A DNA stretch of 64,000 nt from Euphorbia lathyris (lineage: Eukaryota > Streptophyta > Magnoliopsida > Malpighiales > Euphorbiaceae), in assembly GCF_963576675.1 (NCBI RefSeq), contig NC_088918.1, forward strand, positions 62,947,001-63,011,000, read 5' to 3'. This document shows positions 1 to 11,261 of the stretch, piece after piece (position 1 is the stretch's first letter; every line of letters begins with the position of its first letter). The position numbers and the translations under genes were made by a program. The notes beneath the pieces are model-generated. The model was not told the DNA's origin and made no database searches. It worked only from the letters and a program-made list of their open reading frames with translations.

Positions 1-390
1 CAAAACGGTTTTCAAAACGAGAAAGAAAAGGTTTCAAATGAATTTTAAACTTAAAGAAATATGCGATTAGTCCGTTATCGCCTAACACGCTGAGTAGGAG
101 GCCGGTGGTTCATAACCGGGCGATGTCGGGGTGCCTAGTAGCCTTTTTCCGGAAAGGAGCTAGCCTTCTCGGCTCGTACCTAAGTTTCCCGAACCCTCAC
201 CGGTCTCCCACAAGGGATCGGTGTTTATTTTCCCATTCGTGGGTGGCGACTCTTCCATACTCCGAGCTCCGGTCCTGCCGAGCAGCTTGATTCCACGATT
301 GGTTGCTTTCGGCGCCAATCACCGCTTACGTCGCCATGAGGTGTCCACCCCCTGGTCCGCCCGGGAGATTAGGCCACGGCACCTCGTCTA
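1..390 (+). repeat. 3' part of an Ogre/Tat-type gypsy LTR (G3 family)
   Basis: Positions 1-385 closely match 57217-57597, the end of the G3 LTR that stands directly before a primer-binding site. This is therefore the right-hand end of an LTR of the same family in the same orientation. The left part lies outside the window, so solo LTR and 3' LTR cannot be told apart. It abuts the RNase H end of SIRE-1, which it seems to have entered. The right edge is uncertain by about 10 bp. The small ORF at 105-290 is a shadow. Confidence 0.8.
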
Positions 391-1359
391 ACACATACCA
401 ATGGCTTGTCTAAGTATGTTGAATTGCTCACGAGCCAGTGGCTTTGTGAAGATATCAGCAAGTTGCTCATCCGTTGGGACATAGGTCAGCTTGATCTCTT
501 TCTTGAGTACATGATCTCTGATGAAGTGATGTCTTATGCTGACATGCTTCATCCTACTGTGCTGGATTGGGTTCTTTGATAGGTCAATGGCACTCTTGTT
601 GTCACATTTGACTTCAATTGTTTTAGTCTGAATGCTATAATCCTCAAGTTGTTGCTTAATCCATAGGACTTGAGCAACACGGCTTCCAGCAGCAATGTAC
701 TCAGCTTCAGTGGTTGACAGGGCTACTGACGCCTGCTTCTTGCTGAACCAGGACATAAGACAGCTTCCAAGGAAGTGGCATCCTTCTGAGGTGCTTTTTC
801 GTTCAAGCTTGTCTCGTCCGTAGTCAACGTCAGTGTATCCAATAAGTGTAAAGTCATGAGTATTGGGATACCACAAACCTGCATTCACTGAGCCTTGCAA
901 ATATCTAAGGATTCTTTTTACAGCTATGTAATGAGATTCCTTAGGGTTAGATTGATATCTAGCACAATAACATACTGAGAACTGAATGTCCGGCCTACTA
1001 GCAGTTAAGTAAAGTAGAGAACCAATCATACCTCGGTACAATCTGCTGTCTACTGACTTACCATTTTCGTCAGCGCAGAGGACAATGTCAGTGCCCATAG
1101 GGGTAGATATTGACTTGCAATTCTCGAGTTCATACTTCTTCAATATCTCATTAGCATACTTATTTTGACTGATGAATATACCATTTTTACCTTGTTTGAT
1201 TTGAAGTCCAAGGAAGAAGGTGAGTTCTCCCATCATTGACATTTCAAACTCAGTCTGCATCTGCTTACTAAATTCCTTGCACATTGACTCGTTAGTGGCA
1301 CCAAAAATAATGTCATCTACATATATCTGAGCCAATAGGGTATCTTTACCCTTTCTCTT
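388..1359 (-). pseudogene. SIRE-1 pol: second half of RT and RNase H
   Basis: C-terminal Ty1/copia polyprotein, read leftwards. The RT active-site box YVDDIIFG stands near the start (about 1320). RNase H motifs follow: YTDVDYGRDK, the [10 protein letters not shown] block and the [10 protein letters not shown] block. It matches SIRE-2 (29845-31332) and SIRE-3 (38652-39404) along its length. The ORF ends early, in IGMC and a stop, because the gypsy LTR at 1-390 replaces the last codons; the other copies end in MFNPLQ. Upstream coding sequence is cut at about 1359, where the neighbouring segment lies in the opposite orientation. The protein would copy RNA into cDNA and degrade the RNA strand, but this fragment cannot act alone. 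Confidence 0.9.
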
Positions 1360-2266
1360 AATGAATAAACGAACTCAGGTCCTAGAAGAGTCAATACGCG
1401 TTGAGTTCGATGAAACTAACACTGCAGGAAAAGACAAGCAACTGACTGAGGATGATCCATACTCAGCACCCGCTGACCAAGAAACAGCCGCTGAGTCACT
1501 ACCTCAAGGGCTGACCAAAGGTAAAAGCAAAACTCAAATTGTTTTCACTGACCAATCTACACCTGCAGAGATTGTTGAAACACAACCAGCTCAAGACATC
1601 ACTCTTCCAAAAGAGATCAGAATACCAAGAGGACACTCAGAAAGTGTCATTCTTGATGCTGCTGAAAACACCCCAATGATAAGAAATCAACTCAAGAGAT
1701 ACCTCAGCAACGTAGCATTCGTCTCAATTCAGGAACCAAAGAACTTCGCTGAGGCTGAGTATGATGAGTTCTGGATGAATGCAATGCAAGAAGAACTTGA
1801 TCAGTTCAGAAGAAATGAAGTATAGGACTTAGTGCCAAAACCAAAAAGCCAGAAGACCATAGGAACAAGATGGGTCTTTCACAACAAGATGGATGAACAA
1901 GGGAACATGGTCAGGAACAAAGCAAGACTTGTAGCTCAGGGCTACAGTCAGCAAGAAGGTATTGACTACGGTGAGACCTTCGCCCCAGTGGCAAGGCTAG
2001 AGGCTATAAGAATTTTATGTGCTTATGCAAGTTATATGAACTTTAAATTGTTTCAAATGGATGTTAAGAGTGCATTCCTTAATGGAGTTATAAATGAGGA
2101 AGTCTATGTTAATCAGCCTCCAGGGTTTGAGGATCCCAAGTTCCCAAACCACGTTTATAAGCTCAAAAAGGCTCTGTATGGTCTCAAGCAAGCACCACGT
2201 GCTTGGTATGAGAGGCTGACCAGTTTTCTGCTGACTAGAAATTATATCAGAGGTAAATCTGATACA
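1360..2266 (+). pseudogene. Inverted piece of SIRE-1 pol (linker and first half of RT)
   Basis: This plus-strand stretch codes for the part of SIRE pol that should lie between the integrase at 2267-3402 and the RT end at 388-1359, both on the minus strand. It starts at NKRTQVLEES, runs through the acidic linker, and has the RT motifs [20 protein letters not shown] and [12 protein letters not shown]. It stops after the TRNYIRGK region. One in-frame stop, TAG at 1823-1825, stands where SIRE-2 has Trp. Both neighbours are minus strand and meet its ends at homologous points, so the piece has been flipped in place, with a few bases lost at each junction. An assembly error is the main alternative. 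Confidence 0.85.
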
Positions 2267-3402
2267 TTGAAAACTCTGTATGCTTTGCTGTTTGTTGAGT
2301 AGCCTAAAAAGATAGCTTCATCAGCTTTTGAGTCAAACTTAGCTAGGCTGTCTTTGGTATTTAGAATAAAGCATTTACAACCAAAGGCATGAAAGTATCC
2401 GATATTGGGCTTTCATCCTTTCCAAAGTTCGTAGGGGGTCTTCTTTAATATGCGTCTAACTAGAGCCCTATTAAGAATGTAGCACACTGTGTTGACAGCT
2501 TCTCCCCAAAAGTACTTTGGAAGCCTATGCTCACTCAGCATTGTCCTGGCTATTTCAACCAAGGTTCTGTTTTTCCTTTCAACAACCCCATTTTGTTGAG
2601 GCGTTCTAGGAGCAGAAAAATTATGGTCAATGTCGTTGGCTTCACAGAATTGAACAAACTGTTGGTTCTTGAATTCTCCACCATTATCACTTCGGATGTG
2701 AGCTAACTTAAGGTCTTTATCATTTTCAAGTTTTCTTACTAAAGTTGAAAACGTCTCAAAGGTTTCATCCTTGCTACTCAGCAAGATGATCCAAGTGTAC
2801 CGAGAAAAGTCATCTACAATGACCAAGGAAAATCTTCTACCACCCAAGCTCAGCGGCTGGACTGGACCGAAGAGATCCAAGTGTAGCAACTCTAATGGAC
2901 GCTTAGTTGAGACAATGTTTTTACTATGAAAAGATTGTTTGGTTTGTTTTCCAGCTTGACAAGCATGGCATAATTGATCTTTTTCAAACTTAAATTCTGG
3001 CAGTCCCTCAACTAATTGCTTTCTTGCCAATTTGGCCAGGAGGTCCATGCTTACATGACCAAGTCTCATGTGCCATAGCCAGGAATTTTCTTCATTTGAC
3101 ACTAAGCATACAGTTTTTGAAAATTTCTTTTCTAAATTCAGCATAAAGACATTGTCAATGCGAGGGGCAGTTAAAATCAACTCATTTGTTTTACCCTCGA
3201 ATATTTTACATCCAGTGTCATCAAATATAACTTTTCTCCCATTGTCACATAGCTAAGCTATGCTGAGTAAGTTATATTTGAGTCCGCTGACTAGGGAGAC
3301 TGACTCAATAGTAGGATTACCACCAACGGTTCCTGACCCTACTATCTTACCCTTCTTGTTGTCTCCAAAACTTACACTTCCACCTTGTTTACGCACAAAT
3401 GT
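2267..3402 (-). pseudogene. SIRE-1 pol: protease tail, zinc-binding domain and integrase
   Basis: Minus-strand Ty1/copia integrase region. From right to left: the protease tail GGSVSFGDNKKG, the HHCC zinc-binding domain (WLWHMRLGH then LCHAC) and the DDE core (LLHLDLFGPV, then SDNGGEFKN, then PQQNGVVERKN). The matching SIRE-2 region is 31506-32975. It is broken by a TAG at about 3253 (Lys in the others) and a TGA after YELWKG near 2410, where SIRE-2 has an Arg codon. The left end meets the inverted segment; the right end meets the G1 gypsy insertion near 3403. The product would insert cDNA into the host genome. Confidence 0.88.
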
Positions 3403-6400
3403 GATGAGGCGAATGTTGCTCAGCCTTAACTGTGCTAGTGAGGCGGTCTTATGCCGGATGTTCATCACCACCTTAGGAGGCCCCACTTATGATTGGTTCC
3501 AATCTTTACCTCTTGGATCTATCGATAGCTGGGATCAATTAAGTAGGCAGTTTTGTGCGAAATTCGCCGGATGTATTCCTCCAGTGGTCAAATCATGAAA
3601 GCTTTTCGAATTGAAGCAGAAGGCGAATGAAACCCTTCGAGAGTATGTAGACAATTTCAACAAATTGTGCATACGAATTGTCGATGTGGATGTCTCCATG
3701 GCGACGGAAGCTCTAGCAAAAAACACCACATGTAAAAGCTTGCAAGAAGATTTAATTCGGAAAAAGCCCCGAGATATGGTAGAATTAATCGAAAGATGCA
3801 AGGACTTTATGGAGGTAGACGACATTCGCCAAGAATCACTATCTCCGCCTAGAAAGGACAAAGGCGAATCTCGCCACCGAGATAGGGAAAAAGACAAGCA
3901 CCAGGATTCCTCCTCCAGAAACCGGCGGAGGAGCTCTAAGAACAAATCGGCATTTGTCACGTCCTTCACACCTCTTAATGCCTCTAAAAGCGAAGTGCTA
4001 ATGTGGTTAGAGAACAGCCAGCACAAATGGAGCATTTCATACCCCGAACCAAAAGGGGGAGAGTACACTAACACTGGGAAAAATCCCAAAAATTATTGCA
4101 AATATCACAGGAAAAATGGCCATGACACAGACGCATGTTGGGAGTTAGCCCGAGAAATAGAACGTCTCATCGAGAGAGGCAAATTGGACCGGTTCATCCA
4201 AAATGATGGCAAGAAGGGAGATGGTGATAGATCCAGAGATGATCCGAAGAAGAAAGGAAAAGGGACCATCAATGTCATAGCAGGCGGACCTAGGTACCAA
4301 CCTGTACTGAAAAAGGCAAGAACCACTGCTCTTGACAAGGCATCACTTAATCACCCTTTTGCAGATGTTGGCCCAGATATCTCTCCTCATGCGGATGCCT
4401 TGGTCATTACTATGATGGTGGAAGGCTGGGAGATGAAAAGAGTGATGATCGATACCGGGAGTTCGTGCAATGTCATCACAAGAGGAGCATTTGCCAAGCT
4501 TATGGTCGACCCAATCCAAGTGGAAACCACCGTAGTGGACATCCTGGGAGTGACAGGACATACCATCCAAACAAAAGGCCAGGTAACACTAGATTGTGAG
4601 TTAACAGATGAAGATCAAGTCTGGAAAGGCGATCTGGAATTTTCTATCCTGGACGGCCAGTTAGCTTACAATATTATCCTTGGGCGACCCTTTATCTCCG
4701 AAGCACCAGCCCTTATCTCCATACGCCACTTAACTCTTTATATCCCCACGGCCAAGGAAGGTGTAATGATCAGAGGAAGCCAAAAGGTAGCTCAGGAGAC
4801 GTATTCGGCATCTTTAATGATCCGCCCCCAGTCTAAAGACGAGGAGGAGGAAGAACTCGTCACAATGGCCTTGGGCGAAATAGAGATGTACCTTATGGCG
4901 GATGAAAAACAGGTACGAATGGCTAAAGGGCTCAAGGGAGAAATTAAAGAAGCAATCACCAAGGTTCTCCATGATGCAGAAGACGTCTTTGCATGGAAAG
5001 ATGAGATCCTCCCAGGGATTAGTCCAGATGTGATCACTCACAAACTCAACATCGACAAAAACGCAGTTCCGGTAGCCCAAAAACGAAGAAACCATGGTCT
5101 TGAAAGGCAGAAGGTGATAGAAGAAGAAATCACCAAGCTCCAGCGAGCGGATGCCATCGAAGAGGTACTTTATACACAATGGCTAGCGAATGTGGTTCTA
5201 GTCAAGAAAGCGGGTGGATCATACCGCATGTGTATTGACTTTACAGATCTCAACAAAGCTTGTCCCAAAGACAACTACCCTTTGCCATGTATTGATATCC
5301 TCGTAGATGGAACCGCAGGACACGCCATGTACTCTTTCACTGACGTAAAGTCGAGTTATCACCAAATCCCAATGGAGCCTTCAGATAGAATCAAAACCTC
5401 GTTCATAACTCACCAAACCACTTATTGCTTCAAAGTCATGCCCTTTGGGCTTAAGAACGCAGGTGCAACCTATCAACGGATGATGAATAAAATATTCGCG
5501 GAAAGCAAAGGTGATAACTACTCTGTCTATGTAGATGATATGATCATCAAGAGTACCACTGTAGAAAAGCATGCGGATGATGTAAGGGAGGTACTGGGCA
5601 TACTTCGACGTCACAACATGAAATTGAACCCGGAAAAATGTACTTTTGGTGCAACGTATGGAAAGTTCTTAGGATTCATGATTAGTCAGAAAGGAGTGAG
5701 CCCAAATCCTGACAAGATCAAGGCCGTTCTGGAGATGCAAGCGCCACAGAATATCAGGGAAGTGCAACGTCTTAACGGGCGGATCGTAGCCTTGGGCAGG
5801 TTTATCTCATGTTCGGCCCGTAGATGTCAGCCCTTTTATGAGGTGATCAAGAAGCAAAAGGCATTTGAATGGAACGAGGATTGCGAAAAAGCCTTCGAAG
5901 GAATCAAACGGTTTCTCATAGAACCGCCCTTGATGAGCCGAACCTTGAAAGGTGAGAATCTTTACATGTATGTCTCGGTTACAGATAAAGCTGTTTGCAC
6001 GGTCATGATAAGGGAAGAGGATGGCCAGAAGTATCCAATCTATTATGTAAGCAAAGTATTAAAGGATGCTGAAACCCGATATTCCAAGCTTGATAAAATG
6101 GCGTTGGCCGTTGTCACCACATCAATCCGCCTTAGGCCTTACTTCCAGGCTCATACTGTCATAGTTCGAACAAATATACCAATGAGGAAGGTATTGCAAA
6201 AATCGGAAACTTCAGGGAGATTGATGGAGTGGGCGATCCGCCTGGGAGAATTTGATGTACGATACGAGAGAAGGTTAGCCTTAAAAAGTCAAGTCTTGGC
6301 AGACTTTGTGAATGAATTCACTGAAGAAGGCATGAATCTCCCTAAATCTCAAGTTGAGGAATGGACGATGTATACAGATGGAGCCTCCTCGGCAGAAGGA

Positions 6401-6988
6401 GCTGGTATAGGCATCGTAATCACAGGTCCCCAATATATAAAACTACGGTACGCAGCAAAATTGGATTTTATTGCAACCAACAATGCAGCGGAGTACGAGG
6501 CCTTAATATTGGGACTGCGCCTGCTGAAAGAAATTACTCTCGAGCGGATCGTGATCTATAGTGACTCCAAGTTGATGGTCAACCAAGTGATCAAAAATTA
6601 CGAGGTAAAGGATGATGTTTTGGCCAAATACGTTACTGAAGTTAAAAAATTGCTGGATCACCTTGAAGCTAAAGAAACTAAATGGGAATTAATCCATGTG
6701 CCTCGCGGATCAAACACTGAAGTGGATCATCTAGCTAAAATGGCTTCCAGCAAGGAGAACTGGGCGGATCTACAATGTCCATTCGAAGTTAAAGCAGCTC
6801 CTGCCTTCACCTCAGAGGAAGTATCCCTACTCACGACAGTAGAAAGGGATTGGAGGTCGGCAATCCGCCAGTATCTGTTAGATGGAGCACTACCTACGGA
6901 CAAGGAGGAAGCTCGGCGGATAGCCAGGAAAGCAGCCTATTTCTCCATGATTGCCTCTACAGAAAATCTTTTAGCCACCCTTGGTTAA
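3403..6988 (+). pseudogene. G1 Tat-type gypsy gag, protease, RT, RNase H and second RNase H
   Basis: One long reading frame with a TGA at 3596-3598, probably a decayed Arg codon. The 5' end is missing: it starts inside gag, directly against SIRE-1. Order: gag core (LGGPTYDWFQSLP, REYVDNFN); a zinc-knuckle-like CKYHRKNGHDTDAC near 4096; protease MIDTGSSCNVI near 4446; RT with CIDFTDLNKACPKDNYPLP and YVDDM near 5527; a first RNase H around 6030-6300; and a second, archaeal-type RNase H with MYTDGASSAEGAG near 6368 and YSDSKLMVNQV. A second RNase H marks the Tat lineage (Tat/Ogre/Retand). The frame ends at 6988; integrase continues in another frame, so a 1-nt indel lies near 6965. Confidence 0.9.
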
Positions 6989-8085
6989 AATGCATTTTGC
7001 CAGAAGAGGGACAACAGGTTCTCAAGGAGTTGCACGAAGGAGCATGTGGAGCCCACGAGGCATCCGCTTCCATCTTGAAGAAGTCTAGGTTAGCAGGATT
7101 TTATTGGCCCACAGCAGAACTTGATGCACAGAAACTGGTGGAATCCTGCCATAGTTGTCAGATTCATGCAAATGAATCTCATACCGCCAAACATCTCCAG
7201 AGGCCCATCATCGAAGGTCGACCCTTTGCTGTCTGGGGAATTGACATTGTTGGACCATTTCCTCCTACTCGTAGACAGAGGAGGTACGTAGTGGTGGCAG
7301 TAGACCATTTCACTAAATGGGTAGAGGCTGAAGCTGTCTCCTCCATCAATGCTGAACGAATGGTGGAGTTCGTCAAAGATAATATTGTGGGAAAATACGG
7401 AGTTCCACACACGATCATCATTGATAACGGAACGCAATTCAATTGTGGTGAGTTCAAAGCTTTCTGTGAAAAATTGGGCATTCTAAACAGATTCGCCTCC
7501 GTATATTACCCACAATCCAACGGTATGACCGAAGTCACGAATCGGACAATCGTAAAGGGAATAAAGAAAAGACTGGGTGAGCATGATAAGAAATGCGCGG
7601 ATCAGTTAACAAGCGTCTTATGGGCGTATCGTACTACTCCTCGAACGGCCACAGGCGAAACCCCGTTCGCCCTCTCTCATGGCGTGGAAGCTGTAATCCC
7701 AGTCGAGATATTGGTTCCAGGTGACAGAGTTGCATTCTATTGTGAGGATGAAAACAGTCAAAGATTGAAAGAAAGTCTTGATCGAGTGGAGGATAGAAGA
7801 GACAAGGCATATGTACGTATGGCGGCATACAAGCAGCGGATCGCCGCTTATCATGACAAAAATGCCAAACTTGTAGACCTGAATGTGGGAGATCTCGTGC
7901 TCCGCAAGGCCGACAAAATCCAATCTAGAGAAGGGAAGGGCAAGCTAGGGCTCACCTGGACATGTCCATATCGAATAGTGGACAAGATTGGGTTCGCCAC
8001 ATTTAAGATTCAAGATATGGAAGGAAATACATTGCCGCGCACTTGGAATCTCCAAAATCTCCGCAAATACTTCGCCAGAAAATAG
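6963..8085 (+). pseudogene. G1 Tat-type gypsy integrase
   Basis: The reading frame picks up at about FSHPWLKC, shifted from the upstream polyprotein. Domains: HHCC zinc finger (HEGACGAHEA then CHSCQIH, about 7030-7170); DDE core with VWGIDIVGPFPP near 7235, IIIDNGTQFN near 7420 and YPQSNGMTEVTNR near 7505; then a C-terminal domain with LGLTWTCPYRIVDKIG ending in LRKYFARK. Length and order are normal for a gypsy integrase. The open frame extends upstream to 6850, but that part overlaps the second RNase H in another frame and is not real. Only the frameshift before it marks it as non-functional. Confidence 0.88.
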
Positions 8086-8736
8086 AATGTAAACAAGGTC
8101 TTGAGTACTCTTTTTCCTTTAATAAGCTTTTTTCCCATGAGGTTTTTCTTATTAAAGGTTTTAATGAGGCTCACATATGAGACCCGCTTGCTGTAATAAA
8201 GCGTATCTTCTATCAATAAAAAGCAATTGTTTTATTATCCATATTCTTTTTAAGTATTTTCTTGTAGCAATATAAATATTCCAGTCTCAAAAAGAAGGGG
8301 GGCATCCAACGCTTCCCACACTAAAAAGTACTGCTATCTCATAGCTACTTTTTCTCCTCAAAGATAGGAGAACAATCTCATGGGCGGATCCATCTTTAGA
8401 TGATCACCATTCGAGATAGAGTTAAAACATTCCTTGGACGTAAGGTCTTTACACTCTCTTGCACCCTTCCCAAAGAAGGGTTTACAAGTCCTAAAGGCGG
8501 ATCGCTTCACCTCAAAGATAGGTAGCAAGTTGATCCCTAAAGGCAGCTTTACTTCCTCTAAAGGAATAAAACAACTTCAAACCTTCACAAAGGTTCGCGC
8601 AATGGAGTATGGCTGGCCACTTACTCCAAAATAAATCCTAAAAGCTTATATATTTACCTACGCAAACGTAAAGGTAAAATAAAAAAACAACCGTAAGGAT
8701 TAAACAATTGTACTTAAGTTTCACAAACAAACAAGA
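8086..8736 (+). other. G1 spacer between pol and the antisense gene
   Basis: No convincing protein is seen here. A purine run AAAAAGAAGGGGGG at about 8290-8303, followed by CA, looks like an internal polypurine tract. The phrase CCTCAAAGATAGG occurs twice (about 8356 and 8508), and GGCGGATC words recur. The ORF at 8434-8634 has no recognisable motif. Confidence 0.5.
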
Positions 8737-9366
8737 CTAAACATTGACAGGAGCATTCTCCTTAGCATTTTTCTCACCTGAGGCACCTGCTTGAGAAGCT
8801 TCCTTCTCAACAGCTCCAGATACGCCCACCAAGGAGACTTCCTTTTCCACAGAAGGTGTTCCCTCAGGAAGAAGGGTGCCATCGGTTATCGGCTCCTCAC
8901 CCGCCTTTGGAGGTACTTCCTCGAGGTCCACTAGCTTGACATTGGCGGAAGGCTTGCTTTCTTCGACGGGTCCCTTCATCCATCTCCGAACGTAATCACG
9001 GAGGTGGTCCTTGATGTCTGGGATTTTTTTATATTTGAGAACATCATCTGGGTCCGGAACGGCGAACTGCGGATCTGTAAAATCGATCTCGGGATACGCC
9101 AGCTGGAAATACGCCATGATCAGCTCGCCGTAATAGAAAGCTTGCTCTCTAGCCATGTACTCTGCATCTCCTAAAGCATCCTCATGCTCCTTAGCATCTG
9201 CTTCAATCTTCTCCTTTAGCTTTTGGATCTCGGCATCCTTGAGGGCAATGGCGGACGCGGCTTTCGCGTTGGCGTCAGCAACTTCTTTCTCCAACTTTTC
9301 TATAGTAGCCTTATCCGCTACACCTTGAAGGAGCTCCGCTTCCATGGCGCGTAAGCGGGTATACAT
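8737..9366 (-). CDS. Antisense gene exon D: coiled-coil C-terminal part
   Basis: Open from ATG 9366 to the stop at 8737 (209 codons). Residues 1-80 are rich in Glu, Lys and Ala with heptad-like spacing (KLEKEVADANAKAA), suggesting a coiled coil. A tyrosine-rich helix (AFYYGELIMAYFQLAYPE) follows, then an acidic, Pro/Glu-rich tail with repeated SLVGVSGAVEKEAS-type units. The ATG sits directly after a splice-acceptor-like ACAG, so it may be an internal Met of a longer spliced protein. No enzyme motif is visible. Confidence 0.5.
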   Translation of the reverse strand: MYTRLRAMEAELLQGVADKATIEKLEKEVADANAKAASAIALKDAEIQKLKEKIEADAKEHEDALGDAEYMAREQAFYYGELIMAYFQLAYPEIDFTDPQFAVPDPDDVLKYKKIPDIKDHLRDYVRRWMKGPVEESKPSANVKLVDLEEVPPKAGEEPITDGTLLPEGTPSVEKEVSLVGVSGAVEKEASQAGASGEKNAKENAPVNV

Positions 9367-9976
9367 CTGTTAAGATGAAATGGTTCATTCAAAAGCTGCC
9401 AAAAGGGGATCACTTATAGCCAAAGGACAGAAGGAACTAACCGTTAGAAGCTCAATCTTTCCCATTTGAACATGGGCTGATCCTAGGATCTGATTTTGGT
9501 TCTTCTGTACCTCGCCCAACTGACCTAGAGCCTCGTCCAGGTCATTGATAACAGATTCATTTCTCAAGGATCCCCTGGAACCATACTTGGCGAACAAATA
9601 ACCGCCTAGGTCAGGCTTCGCCGTCTGCATGAAGATGAGAGGATCAAAACTTAGATCCAAAGTATGGCAAAAAGATTAAACTAAAAACAACTTGCATATT
9701 CCTCCTCCACCAAAGACGCGGCGTATTTCATGGCATCCGCCATAAACTTTTGACCGCCAGAAGCTGCAGGCTTCCTCTTTTTCAGAGGCGGATCGGCCGT
9801 TGCATCCGCCAGACATTTCCCTGCACCCTTTTGGGGATCCACCGCCTGCTCTTTCTTGCGAGCCTCATCTTCCTTCAACTTCCTGCGCTTCTCTGCAAGA
9901 GCGTGATTGGCCTTAGATAAACCCCTGCCAAAAAGAACAATAAAGCAATCAAGGTTCAAAGAAAACACAAAGTTAC

Positions 9977-10960
9977 CTTGATCAAACTGGGCAATCTTCG
10001 AGTAAATAAACTTGTCCCCTTCTGAATCAGGGGAATATCATTCATCATGAAGTCTAAGGCGTCAGCGTATGTCCAAGCATCCGCCTTGACACTCTTCATA
10101 AGCTCCGCCACTACCTCATCACTATTCGTCAATATACGCATATCTCCCGCCATATGCAAAGGTTTGGGATTCCAAAGTGTTGGAAAACCTAGAGATTCGC
10201 CCTCGTTTATCTTTACATAGAAGAATTTTTCATCCCAACAATGGACGTTGGACATTTTGCCGCTAAACGGCGAATACACTCCAAACTTTGCAAAGGTGAG
10301 GAAAGACTCGGACTTTCGCTTCGATGGTTTATGAAAAGCTCGAAAGATACGAGGAGTGTATACTACCCCTAAGTTCGAGGCAAGGTAACAATCTAAAGCA
10401 ATATCTAACCAGCCATTCGGATGTAATTAACTAGCAGTAATGTCAAAGTAAGCAAGGATGTCCACCATCATCTTTGGAAGAGGCAGTCGGAACCCTCTTT
10501 CTACGTGACTACAGTACACAGACAAGAATCCACTTGGCGGATAGGCGGGTCGTTGATGAGCATCCGCCAGTTGGGTCTCATAGTTATTTATCTATGGGAA
10601 TCTACTCGCCAGATCTGCTAGATCCGCAGCACTCATGCAAGAGGAGGTAGACTCTACACGAGGTGCCTTTTTCCTGGGCGGAGAAGAAGAAGAGGCCGCC
10701 ATCCTGGAAAATCGCCTAGAATCTATGGCCGGAGCGATACCGGTGATAGGAATAGAAAGGTTTTGACTTCTACCAAAACGATTCCGACCGCGATTACACG
10801 TCGAGTCGAGCAACTCAGCTAAATCGGAGCTAACCGTACCTTCGGAGAAAAGAGAATTTTCCGACGAAGAAGTGGTCCAACTAACTACAATTTCAGAGGG
10901 AGAGGTCAAATTAAAAAGTTCAGAGGTTGATCCGAAGGATGAAGAAGAGCTCCTAAACAT
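9977..10960 (-). pseudogene. Antisense gene exon A: Ser-rich N-terminus and Transposase_28-like domain
   Basis: One frame from ATG 10960 to the donor at 9976, interrupted by two stops (TAG at about 10592-10594, TAA at 10427-10429). The N-terminus is rich in Ser and has a basic PPRKKAPR patch. The domain part reads SVYCSHVERGFRLPLPKMMV, then LHPNGWLDIALDCY, then a Trp-containing HCWDEKFFYVKI stretch, as in plant gypsy-associated Transposase_28 proteins. The TAA stands where family members have a residue just before LHPN, probably Gln. With the stops removed the frame is coherent for over 300 codons, which argues that this was once a real antisense protein. Confidence 0.6.
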
Positions 10961-11240
10961 TCATAAAAATATAGAATGAAAAGATGGACTTACATGAAAA
11001 ATAAAGGCTTAAGGGATTCTGAAACTTCGAAGAAGCTCTGCAAAGAAGACGCAAAGGAAAATGGAGAGAAAGAACGAATGAAGAAGAAAGAGAAAAGGAA
11101 AAATGAAGAAGGCGTCTTCTCTTTCCTCGGGCGGTGCGCATGCCACACGTGTCACTCCACGATTGGCATCGAACAGAGTGATCATTAATGCAGGTAATCA
11201 TGACGGCACGCAAAGAAGCTCAAAAGCCCTAAAGGACTTT

Positions 11241-11260
11241 AAGGGAACTTTGGGGGGCTT
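11241..11260 (+). other. G1 3' polypurine tract
   Basis: Purine-rich AAGGGAACTTTGGGGGGCTT directly before the start of the 3' LTR. It would prime plus-strand cDNA synthesis. The 280 bp between the antisense gene start (10960) and this tract hold no convincing gene. Confidence 0.6.
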
Positions 11261-11261
11261 A

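Larger units (their letters stand above)
8737..10960 (-). pseudogene. Antisense, apparently spliced gene of G1 (Transposase_28-like)
   Basis: Read on the minus strand, opposite to gag-pol. Four blocks look like exons: A 10960-9977, B 9924-9692, C 9624-9442, D 9366-8737. Likely introns are 9976-9925 (AAG then GTAACT, ending GGCAG), 9691-9625 (ending ATGCAG) and 9441-9367 (GTTAGT, ending ACAG then ATG). Only the last joins blocks in frame as it stands; the other two would need a 1-nt correction. Tat-lineage elements are known to carry antisense extra ORFs here, some related to the Pfam family 'putative gypsy type transposon' (Transposase_28). Exon A fits that family by eye. Function is unknown. 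Confidence 0.65.

Noticed and set aside
10976..11213. Overlapping ORFs on both strands before the G1 3' LTR
   Set aside because: Lys/Glu-rich or Leu/Ser-rich low complexity with no motif and no conservation evidence; more likely upstream sequence of the antisense gene.
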